64,000 nucleotides of DNA, taken from Streptomyces sp. NBC_01471 (lineage in GTDB: Bacteria; Actinomycetota; Actinomycetes; Streptomycetales; Streptomycetaceae). The position numbers and the translations under genes are program-made. This document shows positions 34,461 through 42,672 of the stretch, in pieces; position 1 is the stretch's first letter; each line of letters starts with the position of its first letter. Below the pieces are notes generated by a model. The model was not told the DNA's origin. It saw only the letters and a program-made list of their open reading frames with translations, and ran no database searches. The DNA lies in NCBI RefSeq assembly GCF_041438865.1, contig NZ_CP109450.1, forward strand, positions 4,106,001 through 4,170,000, in the 5' to 3' direction.

Positions 34461-35192
34461 TCATCGCACGGTGGTCTCGTACCAGTGGCGCCATCTACGG
34501 GGCGACCGCAGACGCAGACGGGCGGTCAACGGGTTCTGCCACCAGAGCATCCGCAGGCTCGACCACTGGTCGTAGCGGCGCGTCGACGGGCGTACCCGCA
34601 GTTCGTCGAGGATCGTCACGGGTCTGCCGGTGACCTGTCCGTGGGAGACGAGACGGGCGAAGAACTCCACGTCCTCGCTCATGAACAGGTCGTCCCGGTA
34701 TCCGCCGAGGCGGTGGAAGGCGTCGGCTGTGCAGAACTGGTTGACGCCCTGGGCGCCCCCGCGCCGGGTGCGGTAGTGGTCCCAGTAGGCGCACAGCAGG
34801 CGGGCGCCAAGGCGTTCGGGCGTGTAGAGCGGAGGGATGGCGCCGCCGACGGCTCCGGCGTCCATGGCCGCAGCGGCTGCGGTGACCGCCTCCAGAGGAA
34901 GTGCCACGTCGGCGTCGGTGAAGAACAGCCGATCGCCGCGGGCTGCGGTCGCTCCGGTGTTGCGGACCCGGCCGATGTTGCGGACGTCCTCGGTCACGAC
35001 GCGGACGCCGAAGGAGGCTGCCATGTCGGCGGTGGCGTCGGTGCTGGCGTTGTCGACGAGGATCACCTCTCCCTTGTGACCGGTGGCCTCCTCCCAGCGG
35101 ATGAGAGATGCGAGGACGGAGGGCAGGTAACGGGGTAAGTAGGCGGCTTCGTTGTAGGCAGGGATCACTACCGACAGAGCAGGGGTGGTCAT
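34461..35192 (-). CDS. Family 2 glycosyltransferase
   Basis: A 243-residue GT-A enzyme: 'ALSVVIPAYNEAAYLPRYL' at the N-terminus, 'VILVDNASTD', the DxD motif in 'DRLFFTDADVALPL' (near 100), and the acidic catalytic pair in 'DLFMSEDVEFFARL' (near 175). It has no membrane helices. GT2 enzymes invert the anomeric centre and transfer from NDP-sugars. ATG 35192 is preceded by AAGGA and overlaps the stop of the APH-fold kinase (ATGA). Confidence 0.9.
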   Translation of the reverse strand: MTTPALSVVIPAYNEAAYLPRYLPSVLASLIRWEEATGHKGEVILVDNASTDATADMAASFGVRVVTEDVRNIGRVRNTGATAARGDRLFFTDADVALPLEAVTAAAAAMDAGAVGGAIPPLYTPERLGARLLCAYWDHYRTRRGGAQGVNQFCTADAFHRLGGYRDDLFMSEDVEFFARLVSHGQVTGRPVTILDELRVRPSTRRYDQWSSLRMLWWQNPLTARLRLRSPRRWRHWYETTVR

Positions 35193-36070
35193 CGGCGCGT
35201 CCTTTCCGGGCGGCGGGTGCGGAAGAGGTGCGGGGCGCGTCGGTTCAGGTCGTCCAGGCGGCGTTCCCACAGGACGCCGTCGTCACCCGGGGATGAGTGC
35301 GCCCAGCAGCGCATGGTGTGGAAGACGGCCCATGCGGCCAGCAAGTGCTGGTCGAGGGCGAGAGGGTAGGCATGGGTGACCGTGCGGACCCGGAGCGGCG
35401 ACAGGGCATCCATCATGACCAGGGTCTGGGCGATGTCGGACTCGCGGGGACCGACTGCGGCATCGGTGAAGTCGACCAGGTGGCGGACAGCGCGGGGGCC
35501 GGCGAGCACGACGTTGTCACCGTGCAGGTCACCGTGGCACCACACGAGCGCCGAGTCTGAGGCATCGGCGATAGCGGCCAGGGCGGGCCCGAGGCGATCC
35601 AGGCTGCTGGGCGGGCAACGACGTCCGAGCGAGGCGACCTGCTCGTAGAACGGCCGACGTGACGCCCACGGCTGGACGGGTGCTCGGTGCAGGCGCCCGA
35701 GCAGACCGGCCAGGTCCTTCAGGGCCCGCTCGTCGGAAACCCGGCCGCAGCGCATGGCGCTGCCGAGTGTCAGCGGACCGAGATCGGAGGTGATGAGGGC
35801 GGTCGCCTCGTGACCGGGGACGTGCCCGTATCCGTTGACAGCCGGTACGGGTACGTGGCCGGACACCGCTCGGATCGCAGCGCTCTCCGTGGTCGCGTTC
35901 CGGCGGGCGGTGGCCGCGTACAGCTTGATCACCACGCTCCTCCCGTCCGCCAGGCCCACCCGGTACACGGCCGTGCGCGAGCGGGCGGACAGGCGGCATG
36001 CGGCGTGGGCCGGAACACCGGCCAGGGCGAGGGCAGCGCGCGCGACGACGGCCGGGACCGCCCCGATCAC
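35189..36070 (-). CDS. APH-fold kinase within the glycosyltransferase operon
   Basis: A 293-residue phosphotransferase. The N-lobe has 'SRTAVYRVGLADGRSVVIKLY' (ATP-binding Lys). The catalytic loop is 'ALVWCHGDLHGDNVVL' (HGDxHxxN) and the metal-site block is 'VDFTDAAVGPRESDIAQ', with DFTD in place of the common DWE/DWD. The likely role is phosphorylation of a sugar or amino-sugar hydroxyl. GTG 36070 overlaps the stop of the GT8 gene as GTGA, so it is translated by re-initiation. A much longer ORF exists upstream, but it runs antisense-like through the GT8 gene. Confidence 0.85.
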   Translation of the reverse strand: MIGAVPAVVARAALALAGVPAHAACRLSARSRTAVYRVGLADGRSVVIKLYAATARRNATTESAAIRAVSGHVPVPAVNGYGHVPGHEATALITSDLGPLTLGSAMRCGRVSDERALKDLAGLLGRLHRAPVQPWASRRPFYEQVASLGRRCPPSSLDRLGPALAAIADASDSALVWCHGDLHGDNVVLAGPRAVRHLVDFTDAAVGPRESDIAQTLVMMDALSPLRVRTVTHAYPLALDQHLLAAWAVFHTMRCWAHSSPGDDGVLWERRLDDLNRRAPHLFRTRRPERTRR

Positions 36071-36954
36071 CGCACACCCGCAGGTTCCATGCCGACAGCG
36101 CCCAGTCGGCGGACCTGCCTCATGGCACCCGCCAGGTGTCGGCGGTACTCGACGACATCCTCCGTGACGGGGCAGTCGGCCTGCCACGGCTTCAGGGGCC
36201 CGACGAAGTGCACGAGGGCGGCGGCCGGATCGGGCTTCGGCGACCGCGTGACGACCCGGCGCACCCAGTTCCCACGTTCGAGGAACCGGCCGACTTCGAA
36301 CCGGTTGAATCCGCCGGGCACCGGTCGCACTCGGCCGGCTCGCAGGAGCCACAGGTTCAGAGCGTCCTGGTCGTTGTGGAGGATGTGCCGCCGGGCGTGG
36401 GTCAGGGCGTGCTCGACGCCTCGGCGAATGCGGGGCATCCGGTCGGTGTAGGTCCAGAGCACGCCCGCGTTGAAGTAAGGGCGTCCGCGCAGATGGGGCC
36501 AGCGTTCAGCTGCTCCGGGCAGCGCAGGGCACTCACCCACGGCCGGGTTGAACTCGTCGCGTACGGCACCGGTCTCGTCCGGCCCGAGGGAGCCCAGCGG
36601 GCCGGTGAGGTCTCCCCGTACGAGAACGTCCGCGTCCACGTAGATCAGGTAAGGCCGGCGGACGAAGGCCAGGGTGAACTCGAAGCGCAGATAGGTGGTG
36701 ACGGTGATGTAGGAGGCGTCGGCCATCCGTGAGGTCCGCAGTGGTGAGCAGCGACGGATGTCGAAGGAGCCGAAGCCCCTTCGCTTGGCGAAGTCGGAGA
36801 GGAGCAGGGACTGTGCCCGGGTGAGGTCGAGAGTGAGGACCCGCACGGCCGCGCTGCGGCGGGCGGTAGGAGTGAGACTGTCGGCCAGGCCACCGAGGGC
36901 GGCGAGGCCGGGGACAAGATATTGCTGGTCGATGCACAGGCCGAACGCGTACAT
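36067..36954 (-). CDS. Family 8-like glycosyltransferase
   Basis: A 295-residue GT-A retaining enzyme: an N-terminal 'MYAFGLCIDQQYLVPGLAALGGL', the DxD motif in 'RRPYLIYVDADVLVRGDLTGPL' as overlapping blocks near 115-125, 'YFNAGVLWTY' and the C-terminal 'ALVHFVGPLKPWQADCP', the usual GT8 order (DAD, FNAG, H.G..KPW). Related LgtC-type enzymes add galactose or glucose to saccharide acceptors. ATG 36954 was chosen because the family N-terminus begins there; a start at 37020 is possible. Its stop overlaps the kinase start by 4 bases. Confidence 0.88.
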   Translation of the reverse strand: MYAFGLCIDQQYLVPGLAALGGLADSLTPTARRSAAVRVLTLDLTRAQSLLLSDFAKRRGFGSFDIRRCSPLRTSRMADASYITVTTYLRFEFTLAFVRRPYLIYVDADVLVRGDLTGPLGSLGPDETGAVRDEFNPAVGECPALPGAAERWPHLRGRPYFNAGVLWTYTDRMPRIRRGVEHALTHARRHILHNDQDALNLWLLRAGRVRPVPGGFNRFEVGRFLERGNWVRRVVTRSPKPDPAAALVHFVGPLKPWQADCPVTEDVVEYRRHLAGAMRQVRRLGAVGMEPAGVR

Positions 36955-37035
36955 GGGCGCTTCGCCTTTCGGGCGTGGTGCACGGGCATGAGGAACAGGT
37001 CGACAGCTGTCGAAGGGCACCGGGTGCGTGGGGGC

Positions 37036-37230
37036 TTACGGACTGTCCCGGGTTCTTGCACGGGCGAGGACTTCGAGGGTGTTGGGGCCGTCGGTCTCCC
37101 AGTGAGGGCCGCCGCCGGTCGGCGGTCGCAATACCCACACGGTGCCGCCGGCTCGCACGTCGGTGACGATCGCTCGGCGTCCGCTTCCGTCCCTGACGAG
37201 ATCGCCGACCCAGGCCCGCTCCACAGTCAC
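37036..37230 (-). CDS. Small unknown protein of the operon
   Basis: A 64-residue protein, probably a small beta barrel: 'VTVERAWVGDLVRDGSGRRAIVTDVRAGG' then 'TVWVLRPPTGGGPHW'. Its pattern of short strands resembles KOW/SH3-like modules, but no family can be named. GTG 37230 overlaps the stop of the preceding gene as GTGA and is preceded by GAGGAGG at 7 bases, so the start is firm. It is the second gene of the operon. Confidence 0.72.
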   Translation of the reverse strand: MTVERAWVGDLVRDGSGRRAIVTDVRAGGTVWVLRPPTGGGPHWETDGPNTLEVLARARTRDSP

Positions 37231-37679
37231 GCGGTGCCCTCCTCGGGCGCATCGCTCCGCGGAGACCATCCGGAGGCCGCGTCCGCGATGTCGCGCCGTC
37301 GCCCGCTCTGGCCGGGGGTACGACGGGCGGGCGAGGCGCCCGAGGCATCCACCAGGAACCCGCCTCGCTCACGGATGAGGGCACCGAGGCCGGCGAACTG
37401 GGCTTCATCGATGGCGACGTGGTTCAGGGTGCTGACGATGACGCCCCTGATCATCCCGGCGGAGAGGGCGGACGTGACGGCCTGCCAGCCGGGCCGTTCC
37501 GCGAGCGGAAGCGCCGGATCGAAGTCGGACCAGACGCCTGCCACGTGCCAGAGGCGAGCGCCGGCGTAGTAGCGACCTCGCTCTTCTCCCTCATGGGTGG
37601 CGCTGGAGGTGGGGGCGCAGGCGTAGATGGCGACGGGGACGTTTCCCAGACCACCGGGTGGATTGATCGGCATGCCCAC
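37227..37679 (-). CDS. Resolvase-like protein without catalytic residues
   Basis: A 150-residue protein whose first 105 residues follow the serine-resolvase N-terminal fold: 'VAIYACAPTSS', 'GARLWHVAGVWSDFDPALPLAERPGWQAVTSALSAGMIRGVIVSTLNHVA', in overlapping blocks, then 'FAGLGALIRERGGFLV'. The usual nucleophile motif RxS is replaced by CAPTSS and the DRLxR motif by LNHVA, and the DNA-binding half is missing. It is therefore unlikely to recombine DNA; a regulatory or binding role is inferred. GTG 37679 (or ATG 37673) is the start. It heads the operon, downstream of the palindrome at 37753. Confidence 0.7.
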   Translation of the reverse strand: MGMPINPPGGLGNVPVAIYACAPTSSATHEGEERGRYYAGARLWHVAGVWSDFDPALPLAERPGWQAVTSALSAGMIRGVIVSTLNHVAIDEAQFAGLGALIRERGGFLVDASGASPARRTPGQSGRRRDIADAASGWSPRSDAPEEGTA

Positions 37680-37752
37680 AAGGCTGCTGTGCTGGCCCGC
37701 ATGAGCCCAGGCACGGCCCGTGACGTCGACGGCACTCCGTACCTTGTTGCTG

Positions 37753-37769
37753 TGCCACGTCCCGTGGCA
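37753..37769. promoter_or_regulatory. Palindrome between the XRE gene and the operon
   Basis: TGCCAC-gtccc-GTGGCA is a perfect 6+5+6 palindrome in the 188-bp gap upstream of the operon's first gene. It is a candidate operator for the adjacent XRE/TPR regulator. Confidence 0.5.
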
Positions 37770-37866
37770 GCGGAGGAAAGCCCGCTCGGTCAGGTGTAAC
37801 GACCCGTATCAGTCCGGCCGATGGCAGCCCTACGACCACCATGGAGCGTTGCAGTGCCGACGGAGG

Positions 37867-39069
37867 TCAGCGCACGCCGAGAGGAACACCTGCCGAGTCG
37901 GCGAGCCCCCTCAGCCGGTGGACGGACACCCCGGCGAGCCGACTGATGATGACGCCGGGGAGCATCTGGTGGCGCACCCACCCCGGGGCCATCGTGCAGA
38001 CGGCCTGGAGGGTGTCGGCGGCGGCGTCCCAGCGCCGGGATTCAACCTGGGTGAGGGCGACGTCCAGGCCGTAGCGTGCCCGGGTGGCCAGGGGGACGTT
38101 GTCGTCCAGGCGAACGGTGTCCATCAGCCGCAGCGCTCCTGCGGTGTCGCCGAGCGCCACGGCGATGCTCATGGCCTGCGTAGCGGCGTACATCGGCCCG
38201 TACGGCTGGGCGTGGAAGCCACGGGCACATTCCTTACCGATGCGGGCGGCGACGGCATGAGCCTGGGAGAGGTACTCGCGGGCACTGTCCGCACCGGCAC
38301 CGCCTCGGGACGCGGCGACGGCAGCGTTGGTGACGAGCTGCCCGTACACGCTCAGCCGGTCCGGATCGTGCTCGCTCATCTTGGGCTCGATCCGGTCGGC
38401 CTGGGCTGCGGCGAGGAGGAACCCTTGCTTCGTACGGCCGTCTCTAAGGTTGACCCACGCAGTTGTGGCTGCGAGGTGGGCGTCACGCAGATCGTCACCG
38501 GCTTGCACGGCGATCTGGCGGCCGTACGTAAGTGCCGCGTACGCGAGATCGCGGGAACCGAGCACGTTGGCGGCCATGCCCGCGGTCTGGAAGGTGTCGA
38601 TCAGGATGCCGGCGGCGGCCTCCCGCTCGGCGGGGCCGGTCACGTCGAACCTGGCTCGCGCCTCGGGGAGAAGTTGCCCCAGGAGGGTGCCGAGTTCGGT
38701 GTACCGGCCTGCCCAGTAAGCGGCGTCCGCACGGCGGACGACGGCACGGAGTTCTTCGGCGGTGCCGGGCTCGACATCGGCGGGGATGCCAATAGCGGCG
38801 TCATGGGTGGCTGCGGAGACCAGGCGCAAGGCGGCCCGCTCGTCGCGGTCCATGGACCGCCGTGGCGCCTGCTGGCCGAGGAGCACGGCGATGTCCGTGC
38901 CGAGTGCGTCGGCGATCGAGAGCAGGGACGGGAGGGAAGCGGTCCCACCGCGTTCGAGCTTGCGGACCACGCCGACGGAAACAGCGGCGGCTTCTGCCAA
39001 CTGCTCCTGCGTCATGCCACCGCGGAGCGCCTTCATGCGCTCAGAGGTGGTGTATTCCGACCACTGCAT
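37867..39069 (-). CDS. XRE/TPR regulator of the cargo operon
   Basis: A 400-residue regulator. An HTH_XRE domain lies at about 10-68 ('MTQEQLAEAAAVSVGVVRKLERGG'), followed by a long all-helical TPR-like region (about 90-390) with repeats rich in Ala and Arg. Proteins of this build are common in Streptomyces, where the TPR part senses a peptide or small ligand. GGAGG precedes ATG 39069 at 9 bases. It is on the same strand as, and just upstream of, the glycosyltransferase operon, so local control is likely. Confidence 0.85.
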   Translation of the reverse strand: MQWSEYTTSERMKALRGGMTQEQLAEAAAVSVGVVRKLERGGTASLPSLLSIADALGTDIAVLLGQQAPRRSMDRDERAALRLVSAATHDAAIGIPADVEPGTAEELRAVVRRADAAYWAGRYTELGTLLGQLLPEARARFDVTGPAEREAAAGILIDTFQTAGMAANVLGSRDLAYAALTYGRQIAVQAGDDLRDAHLAATTAWVNLRDGRTKQGFLLAAAQADRIEPKMSEHDPDRLSVYGQLVTNAAVAASRGGAGADSAREYLSQAHAVAARIGKECARGFHAQPYGPMYAATQAMSIAVALGDTAGALRLMDTVRLDDNVPLATRARYGLDVALTQVESRRWDAAADTLQAVCTMAPGWVRHQMLPGVIISRLAGVSVHRLRGLADSAGVPLGVR

Positions 39070-39126
39070 GATCCAGAACCTCCGCGTGATGGTCTCTACA
39101 CGGACAGTACTGGCTGGAGCAGTGCG

Positions 39127-39156
39127 CCAACAGCCTCTGAATCACTATGCTGTTGG
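39127..39156. promoter_or_regulatory. Inverted repeat between the HAD gene and the XRE gene
   Basis: CCAACAG (39127-39133) pairs with CTGTTGG (39150-39156) over 16 bases. It could end the HAD transcript or act as an operator for the XRE gene, which starts 58 bases away. Confidence 0.45.
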
Positions 39157-39158
39157 GC

Positions 39159-39812
39159 TCACGCGGCGAGAACCGCCGTGACGTCGAGGAGCTCCTCCAG
39201 CTCAGCTACGGCCGCGTCCTCGTCTGTGACGTGGACGGTTGTGACGCCCAAATCGGCCGCCGGCGGAAGGTTCACCGCGTGATCGTCCACGAAGACGCAC
39301 CGCTCTGCGGGCAACCCGATCCGATCCAGGGTGAGACGGTAGATCGCAGGATCAGGCTTTGCCATTCCGACCAGCTCGGATACGACGTGCACGTCGAACA
39401 GGTCCCAGATACCGACGTGTTCGTACGGGTTGAACGGGTCGAGGCCGAAGCTGTTTGACAGCAGGGCCAGCCGGTGACCGGCGGAACGCGCGGCTCGGGC
39501 GAGTGCGACCATCCGGCGAGCTACAGGAACCCCTGCCCAGGCCCGCCCCATCAGGTTCACCGGATCCACGTGCTTCCCGAGGAGAGCGGCCGTGCCCTCG
39601 TTCCACTGGGCCTGCCCTATCTCGCCAATCTCCAGCGCGGTGTAGAGGCGCCGCCCTTCGGGGTGATCGTTGAGGGTGCTGCGCCACGCCCCCTGGGCCA
39701 GCCCCTCCGAGGTGCACCAGGCGCGATGTACGGGGCCGGGGTTGGCGGTAAGGACTCCGGCGAAGTCGAGGATCAGGCCGTGAATTTCGGCGCCATCGGT
39801 CCCGTGCGGCAT
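39159..39812 (-). CDS. HAD-superfamily hydrolase-like protein
   Basis: A 217-residue HAD protein with motifs in order: 'LILDFAGVLT' (nucleophile Asp near residue 16), a helical cap, 'LALLSNSFG' (motif II Ser), 'GMAKPDPAIYRLTLD' (motif III Lys) and 'RCVFVDDHAVNLPPA' (motif IV). The residue two after the nucleophile, usually Asp as general acid, is Ala (DFA), so phosphatase activity may be weak or absent. It could act on a phosphorylated product of the neighbouring pathway. ATG 39812 gives normal length. It lies upstream of the XRE regulator on the same strand. Confidence 0.83.
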   Translation of the reverse strand: MPHGTDGAEIHGLILDFAGVLTANPGPVHRAWCTSEGLAQGAWRSTLNDHPEGRRLYTALEIGEIGQAQWNEGTAALLGKHVDPVNLMGRAWAGVPVARRMVALARAARSAGHRLALLSNSFGLDPFNPYEHVGIWDLFDVHVVSELVGMAKPDPAIYRLTLDRIGLPAERCVFVDDHAVNLPPAADLGVTTVHVTDEDAAVAELEELLDVTAVLAA

Positions 39813-40345
39813 CCGGTGATCTTCCCTTCCCTGCTGGGTTCTCCCGGCGACGCTACCGTGCCCCCACCTACGTGGAAGTGCGAGGCATCCCTAATGTCTC
39901 TGGTCTTCCACATGCTCTGGCTGGCTCGCGGTAAACCACTTTGGTGAGCTGGTCAAGCGTGCCAGCACGCGCCACTACAGCGGCTCGCACCGCGCTATTG
40001 CGCCAGTCGCTACTTTTTGGGATCGATAATCCATTTTGGTCCATTCTGACCCGGCATGCCCCTACGGCATGCACTTCCGTTAGCTGATCTTGCATGCCAC
40101 AGGAACTGAGCGCAGTACTGGGCCGTTTCCCGCTGTCAGCGCTGTCAGCGCTGTCAGCGCTGTCAGCGCTGTCAGGAACGATTCCTGGTACCCATCTCAA
40201 ACTGGCGACGATCGCGCCGTTGTCCATCAACGCCCCTGTCGCAAAAACAAACTGATCTCCAATCACATATGCCGCTAACATCACATCTATCCCACCGGGC
40301 ACACCACCGTCCCGGCGCCATCCTCACGTTCCCAGGACAATTCCT
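39813..40345. other. Intergenic region with a 9-bp tandem repeat
   Basis: This 533-bp gap separates the HAD gene (minus) from the OLD nuclease gene (plus). It holds 4.9 copies of GCTGTCAGC at 40132-40175 and otherwise AT-richer, gene-free sequence. A minus-strand ORF across the repeat reads as an S-A-D repeat and is not a credible gene. Promoters for both flanking genes should be here. Confidence 0.6.
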
Positions 40346-42274
40346 TTGAAGATCAAACGCGTTCGCATCGAGAACTTCCGTTGTCTGCACAAGGTGGACA
40401 TTGCCTTCGACGCGATCACCTGCTTCGTCGGGCCCACCGGCGCAGGCAAGTCCACCGTTCTTCGGGGCCTCGACTGGTTCTTCAATGGGGAAAAGGAGAC
40501 CGGACTCAGCACGGAGGACGTCCACTCCGCAGTCGAGGAGGGCGGACGGATCATCGTCGAGGTGGAATTCGACGGACTGACCGACGCCGACCGCGCCGCC
40601 CTCGGGCGGTACGCGCCCGAGGGTGCGGAGACCGTGAGCATCTGGCGTACCTGGGAGGACGGCGACGACAAGATCACTGGCAAGGCATTCGCGTACGGGC
40701 CCTTCGAGCGGGTCCGGCTGCACACCACTGCCACGGAGTTGCGGAACGCGTACAAGGAGCTCCGGGAGTCCGATCCCTCCCTCGGGCTCTCGCCCGCCGG
40801 TAGCAAGGCCGCTGCCGAAGCAGCCATGACCGCTTGGGAGTCCCTGCACCGCGACCGGCTCACGGAGACTGAGGTCGAGGCGACGCACTTCTTCGGGTTC
40901 GCCGGGCAGAGCAAGTTGGCAGAGCTGATCGACTTCGTCTTTGTCTCTGCTGACCTCCGCGCCTACGAAGAGGCCGACGACAGCAAGGCAACGGCGCTCG
41001 GCCGGATCCTGGAACACTCCGTGGACCGCACCGCGGTCAACAAGAGGCTCGCCGACATCGACGAGTCCGCGCACCAGGCACGGCAGGAGGCGCAGGCAGC
41101 CGAGTACGGCGAGCCGCTCGGGAGGCTTTCGGCCGCGCTCTCACGGGGGCTCGCGGAGTTCACCACCGGCCGGGACATCGTCGTCACGCCCACGGTGCAG
41201 CCGCAGAGGGCCGCGCGGACGGGGTTTCAGATCACCGTCAGGGACGGTGCCGCCCAGACCTCCGTCCACCGGCAGGGACACGGCTTCCAGCGGGCACTGA
41301 TCATCGCGGCGCTCAAATACCTCGCCTTGCAGAGGCGCCCGGAGGGCGGGACGCGCACGCTCTGTCTGGCGATCGAGGAGCCGGAGCTCTATCAGCATCC
41401 TCCGCAGGCCAGGACTTTTGCCGAGGTGTTGCGCGCCCTCGTGGACGAGTCCCCGGCCGGGCTCACGCAGGTGATGTACGCGACGCACAACCCGGTCTTC
41501 ATCGAGCCGCGCAGTTACCACGAGATCCGGCGGCTCAGCTGCGACGGCGCCGAGGAACACCCCGTCACCAAGGTCTGGCAGGTGTCTGAGCCCGAGCTCA
41601 TCCAGGTGCTGCCGGAGGAACTGGTGAGCGAGGGTGCCGTCCGGCGCAAGGTGGGCATCCTGTGTGCCGAGAACCTAGCGGAAGGGTTCTTCGCCCGAGC
41701 CGTTGTGCTCGTCGAAGGCGTCACCGACCGTGCGGTCATTCTCGGCTGCTCGGAGCGGGAGCGGCGGAACTGGGGTGCCCAGGGGATCAGCGTGATCAAT
41801 GCGGGCGGGAAGGGCAACATCGCACTCTGTCACGCCATCCTCAACGCGATGGGTGTCTCTTGTTACGCCGTCTTCGACGGTGACGCGGGCAAGCGCGAGC
41901 GCAGTCTGGGGAACATTCAGCCGAGCATCGTGGGGGAGGAGAGGGCGAAGAAGGAGCGGGCCATCGAGGACGAGTACAGGCGGGATGCGGGCGAGAACGC
42001 GAACCTTCTGGGGTATCTCGGAGCGTCTTCGCGCGTGCCATGGCCGACGACGGAGTCCGCTGCAGGGCACGCGGTGTTCGAGGATCACTTGGAGGCGCTC
42101 CTCGCTGAGTCGTGGCCTGCTTGGGGAAGGAGGGTCAGGGAGTTGATCGACTCCGGTGAGGGCTTTCCCGCGAAGAATGCCGCGACGTACAGGGAAGCGG
42201 CGAGGACGGCCGACGGGGAGCCTCCCTTCGTTCTCCTGGCGCTCTTGGAGAACGCGGCGGCGCTCGTCAAGTAG
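40346..42274 (+). CDS. OLD-family ATP-dependent nuclease
   Basis: A 642-residue protein. The ABC/SMC-type ATPase part has Walker A 'GPTGAGKST' (29-37), a signature-like 'RQGHGFQRALIIAAL' near 310, Walker B 'LCLAIEEPELYQHP' and the H-loop 'YATHNPVF'. A C-terminal TOPRIM nuclease domain starts at about 450 with 'AVVLVEGVTDRAVILG' (catalytic Glu) and 'YAVFDGDAGKRE' (DxD). This is the OLD nuclease layout, linked to phage defence and P2-type interference. No UvrD-like GajB helicase gene is next to it, so it is class 1-like rather than Gabija. TTG 40346 follows AGGAC by 7 bases. Confidence 0.88.
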   Translation: MKIKRVRIENFRCLHKVDIAFDAITCFVGPTGAGKSTVLRGLDWFFNGEKETGLSTEDVHSAVEEGGRIIVEVEFDGLTDADRAALGRYAPEGAETVSIWRTWEDGDDKITGKAFAYGPFERVRLHTTATELRNAYKELRESDPSLGLSPAGSKAAAEAAMTAWESLHRDRLTETEVEATHFFGFAGQSKLAELIDFVFVSADLRAYEEADDSKATALGRILEHSVDRTAVNKRLADIDESAHQARQEAQAAEYGEPLGRLSAALSRGLAEFTTGRDIVVTPTVQPQRAARTGFQITVRDGAAQTSVHRQGHGFQRALIIAALKYLALQRRPEGGTRTLCLAIEEPELYQHPPQARTFAEVLRALVDESPAGLTQVMYATHNPVFIEPRSYHEIRRLSCDGAEEHPVTKVWQVSEPELIQVLPEELVSEGAVRRKVGILCAENLAEGFFARAVVLVEGVTDRAVILGCSERERRNWGAQGISVINAGGKGNIALCHAILNAMGVSCYAVFDGDAGKRERSLGNIQPSIVGEERAKKERAIEDEYRRDAGENANLLGYLGASSRVPWPTTESAAGHAVFEDHLEALLAESWPAWGRRVRELIDSGEGFPAKNAATYREAARTADGEPPFVLLALLENAAALVK

Positions 42275-42672
42275 GGAGCGAAGCCTCATTCTGGTGCCGG
42301 CCACTTGCACGGACTCATCCCGCGAGACGGCATCCAACCTCTACTTGGGCGCACACCACGGGAGGTGTGACTTCGGGGTCGCCCAGGTGACGGCAACGGC
42401 CTCCGTCCGACCTCCCCACCCAAGGCTCAGCGCTGACGCTCGTAGCCGCTCCTCCCCGGCAGAGGCCCCGACTCATCCCAGGGCGGTCGGCCCGACCGAG
42501 TGCTCCCGTGGTTTCGGCGCTCGTCCGGCGGAGCCTCATGCGTGAGCGATGCGTGAGCGGACGGCGCGGCAAAGGACGTCATCAACCGGATCAAGCGGCA
42601 GAGCGTACGTCTCTGACCGGGCAAGTCCCGACAGCCGAGCACCGTCCGGACCGCCCTGACAGGAGACCGCCG
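42275..42672. other. Right end of the element
   Basis: About 400 bp without a supported gene. The TGCGTGAGCG pair recurs at 42539-42559, preceded by a stretch resembling the sequence that follows attL (TTTCGG.GCTCGT). This end therefore holds a partial copy of the post-tRNA region and probable integrase arm sites. Confidence 0.55.

Noticed and set aside
40132..40175. CRISPR array
   Set aside because: The repeats are 9 bp, contiguous and without spacers, and there are no cas genes in the window.
40346..42274. Gabija (GajAB) system
   Set aside because: The protein is GajA/OLD-like, but no UvrD-like GajB gene lies within the element.
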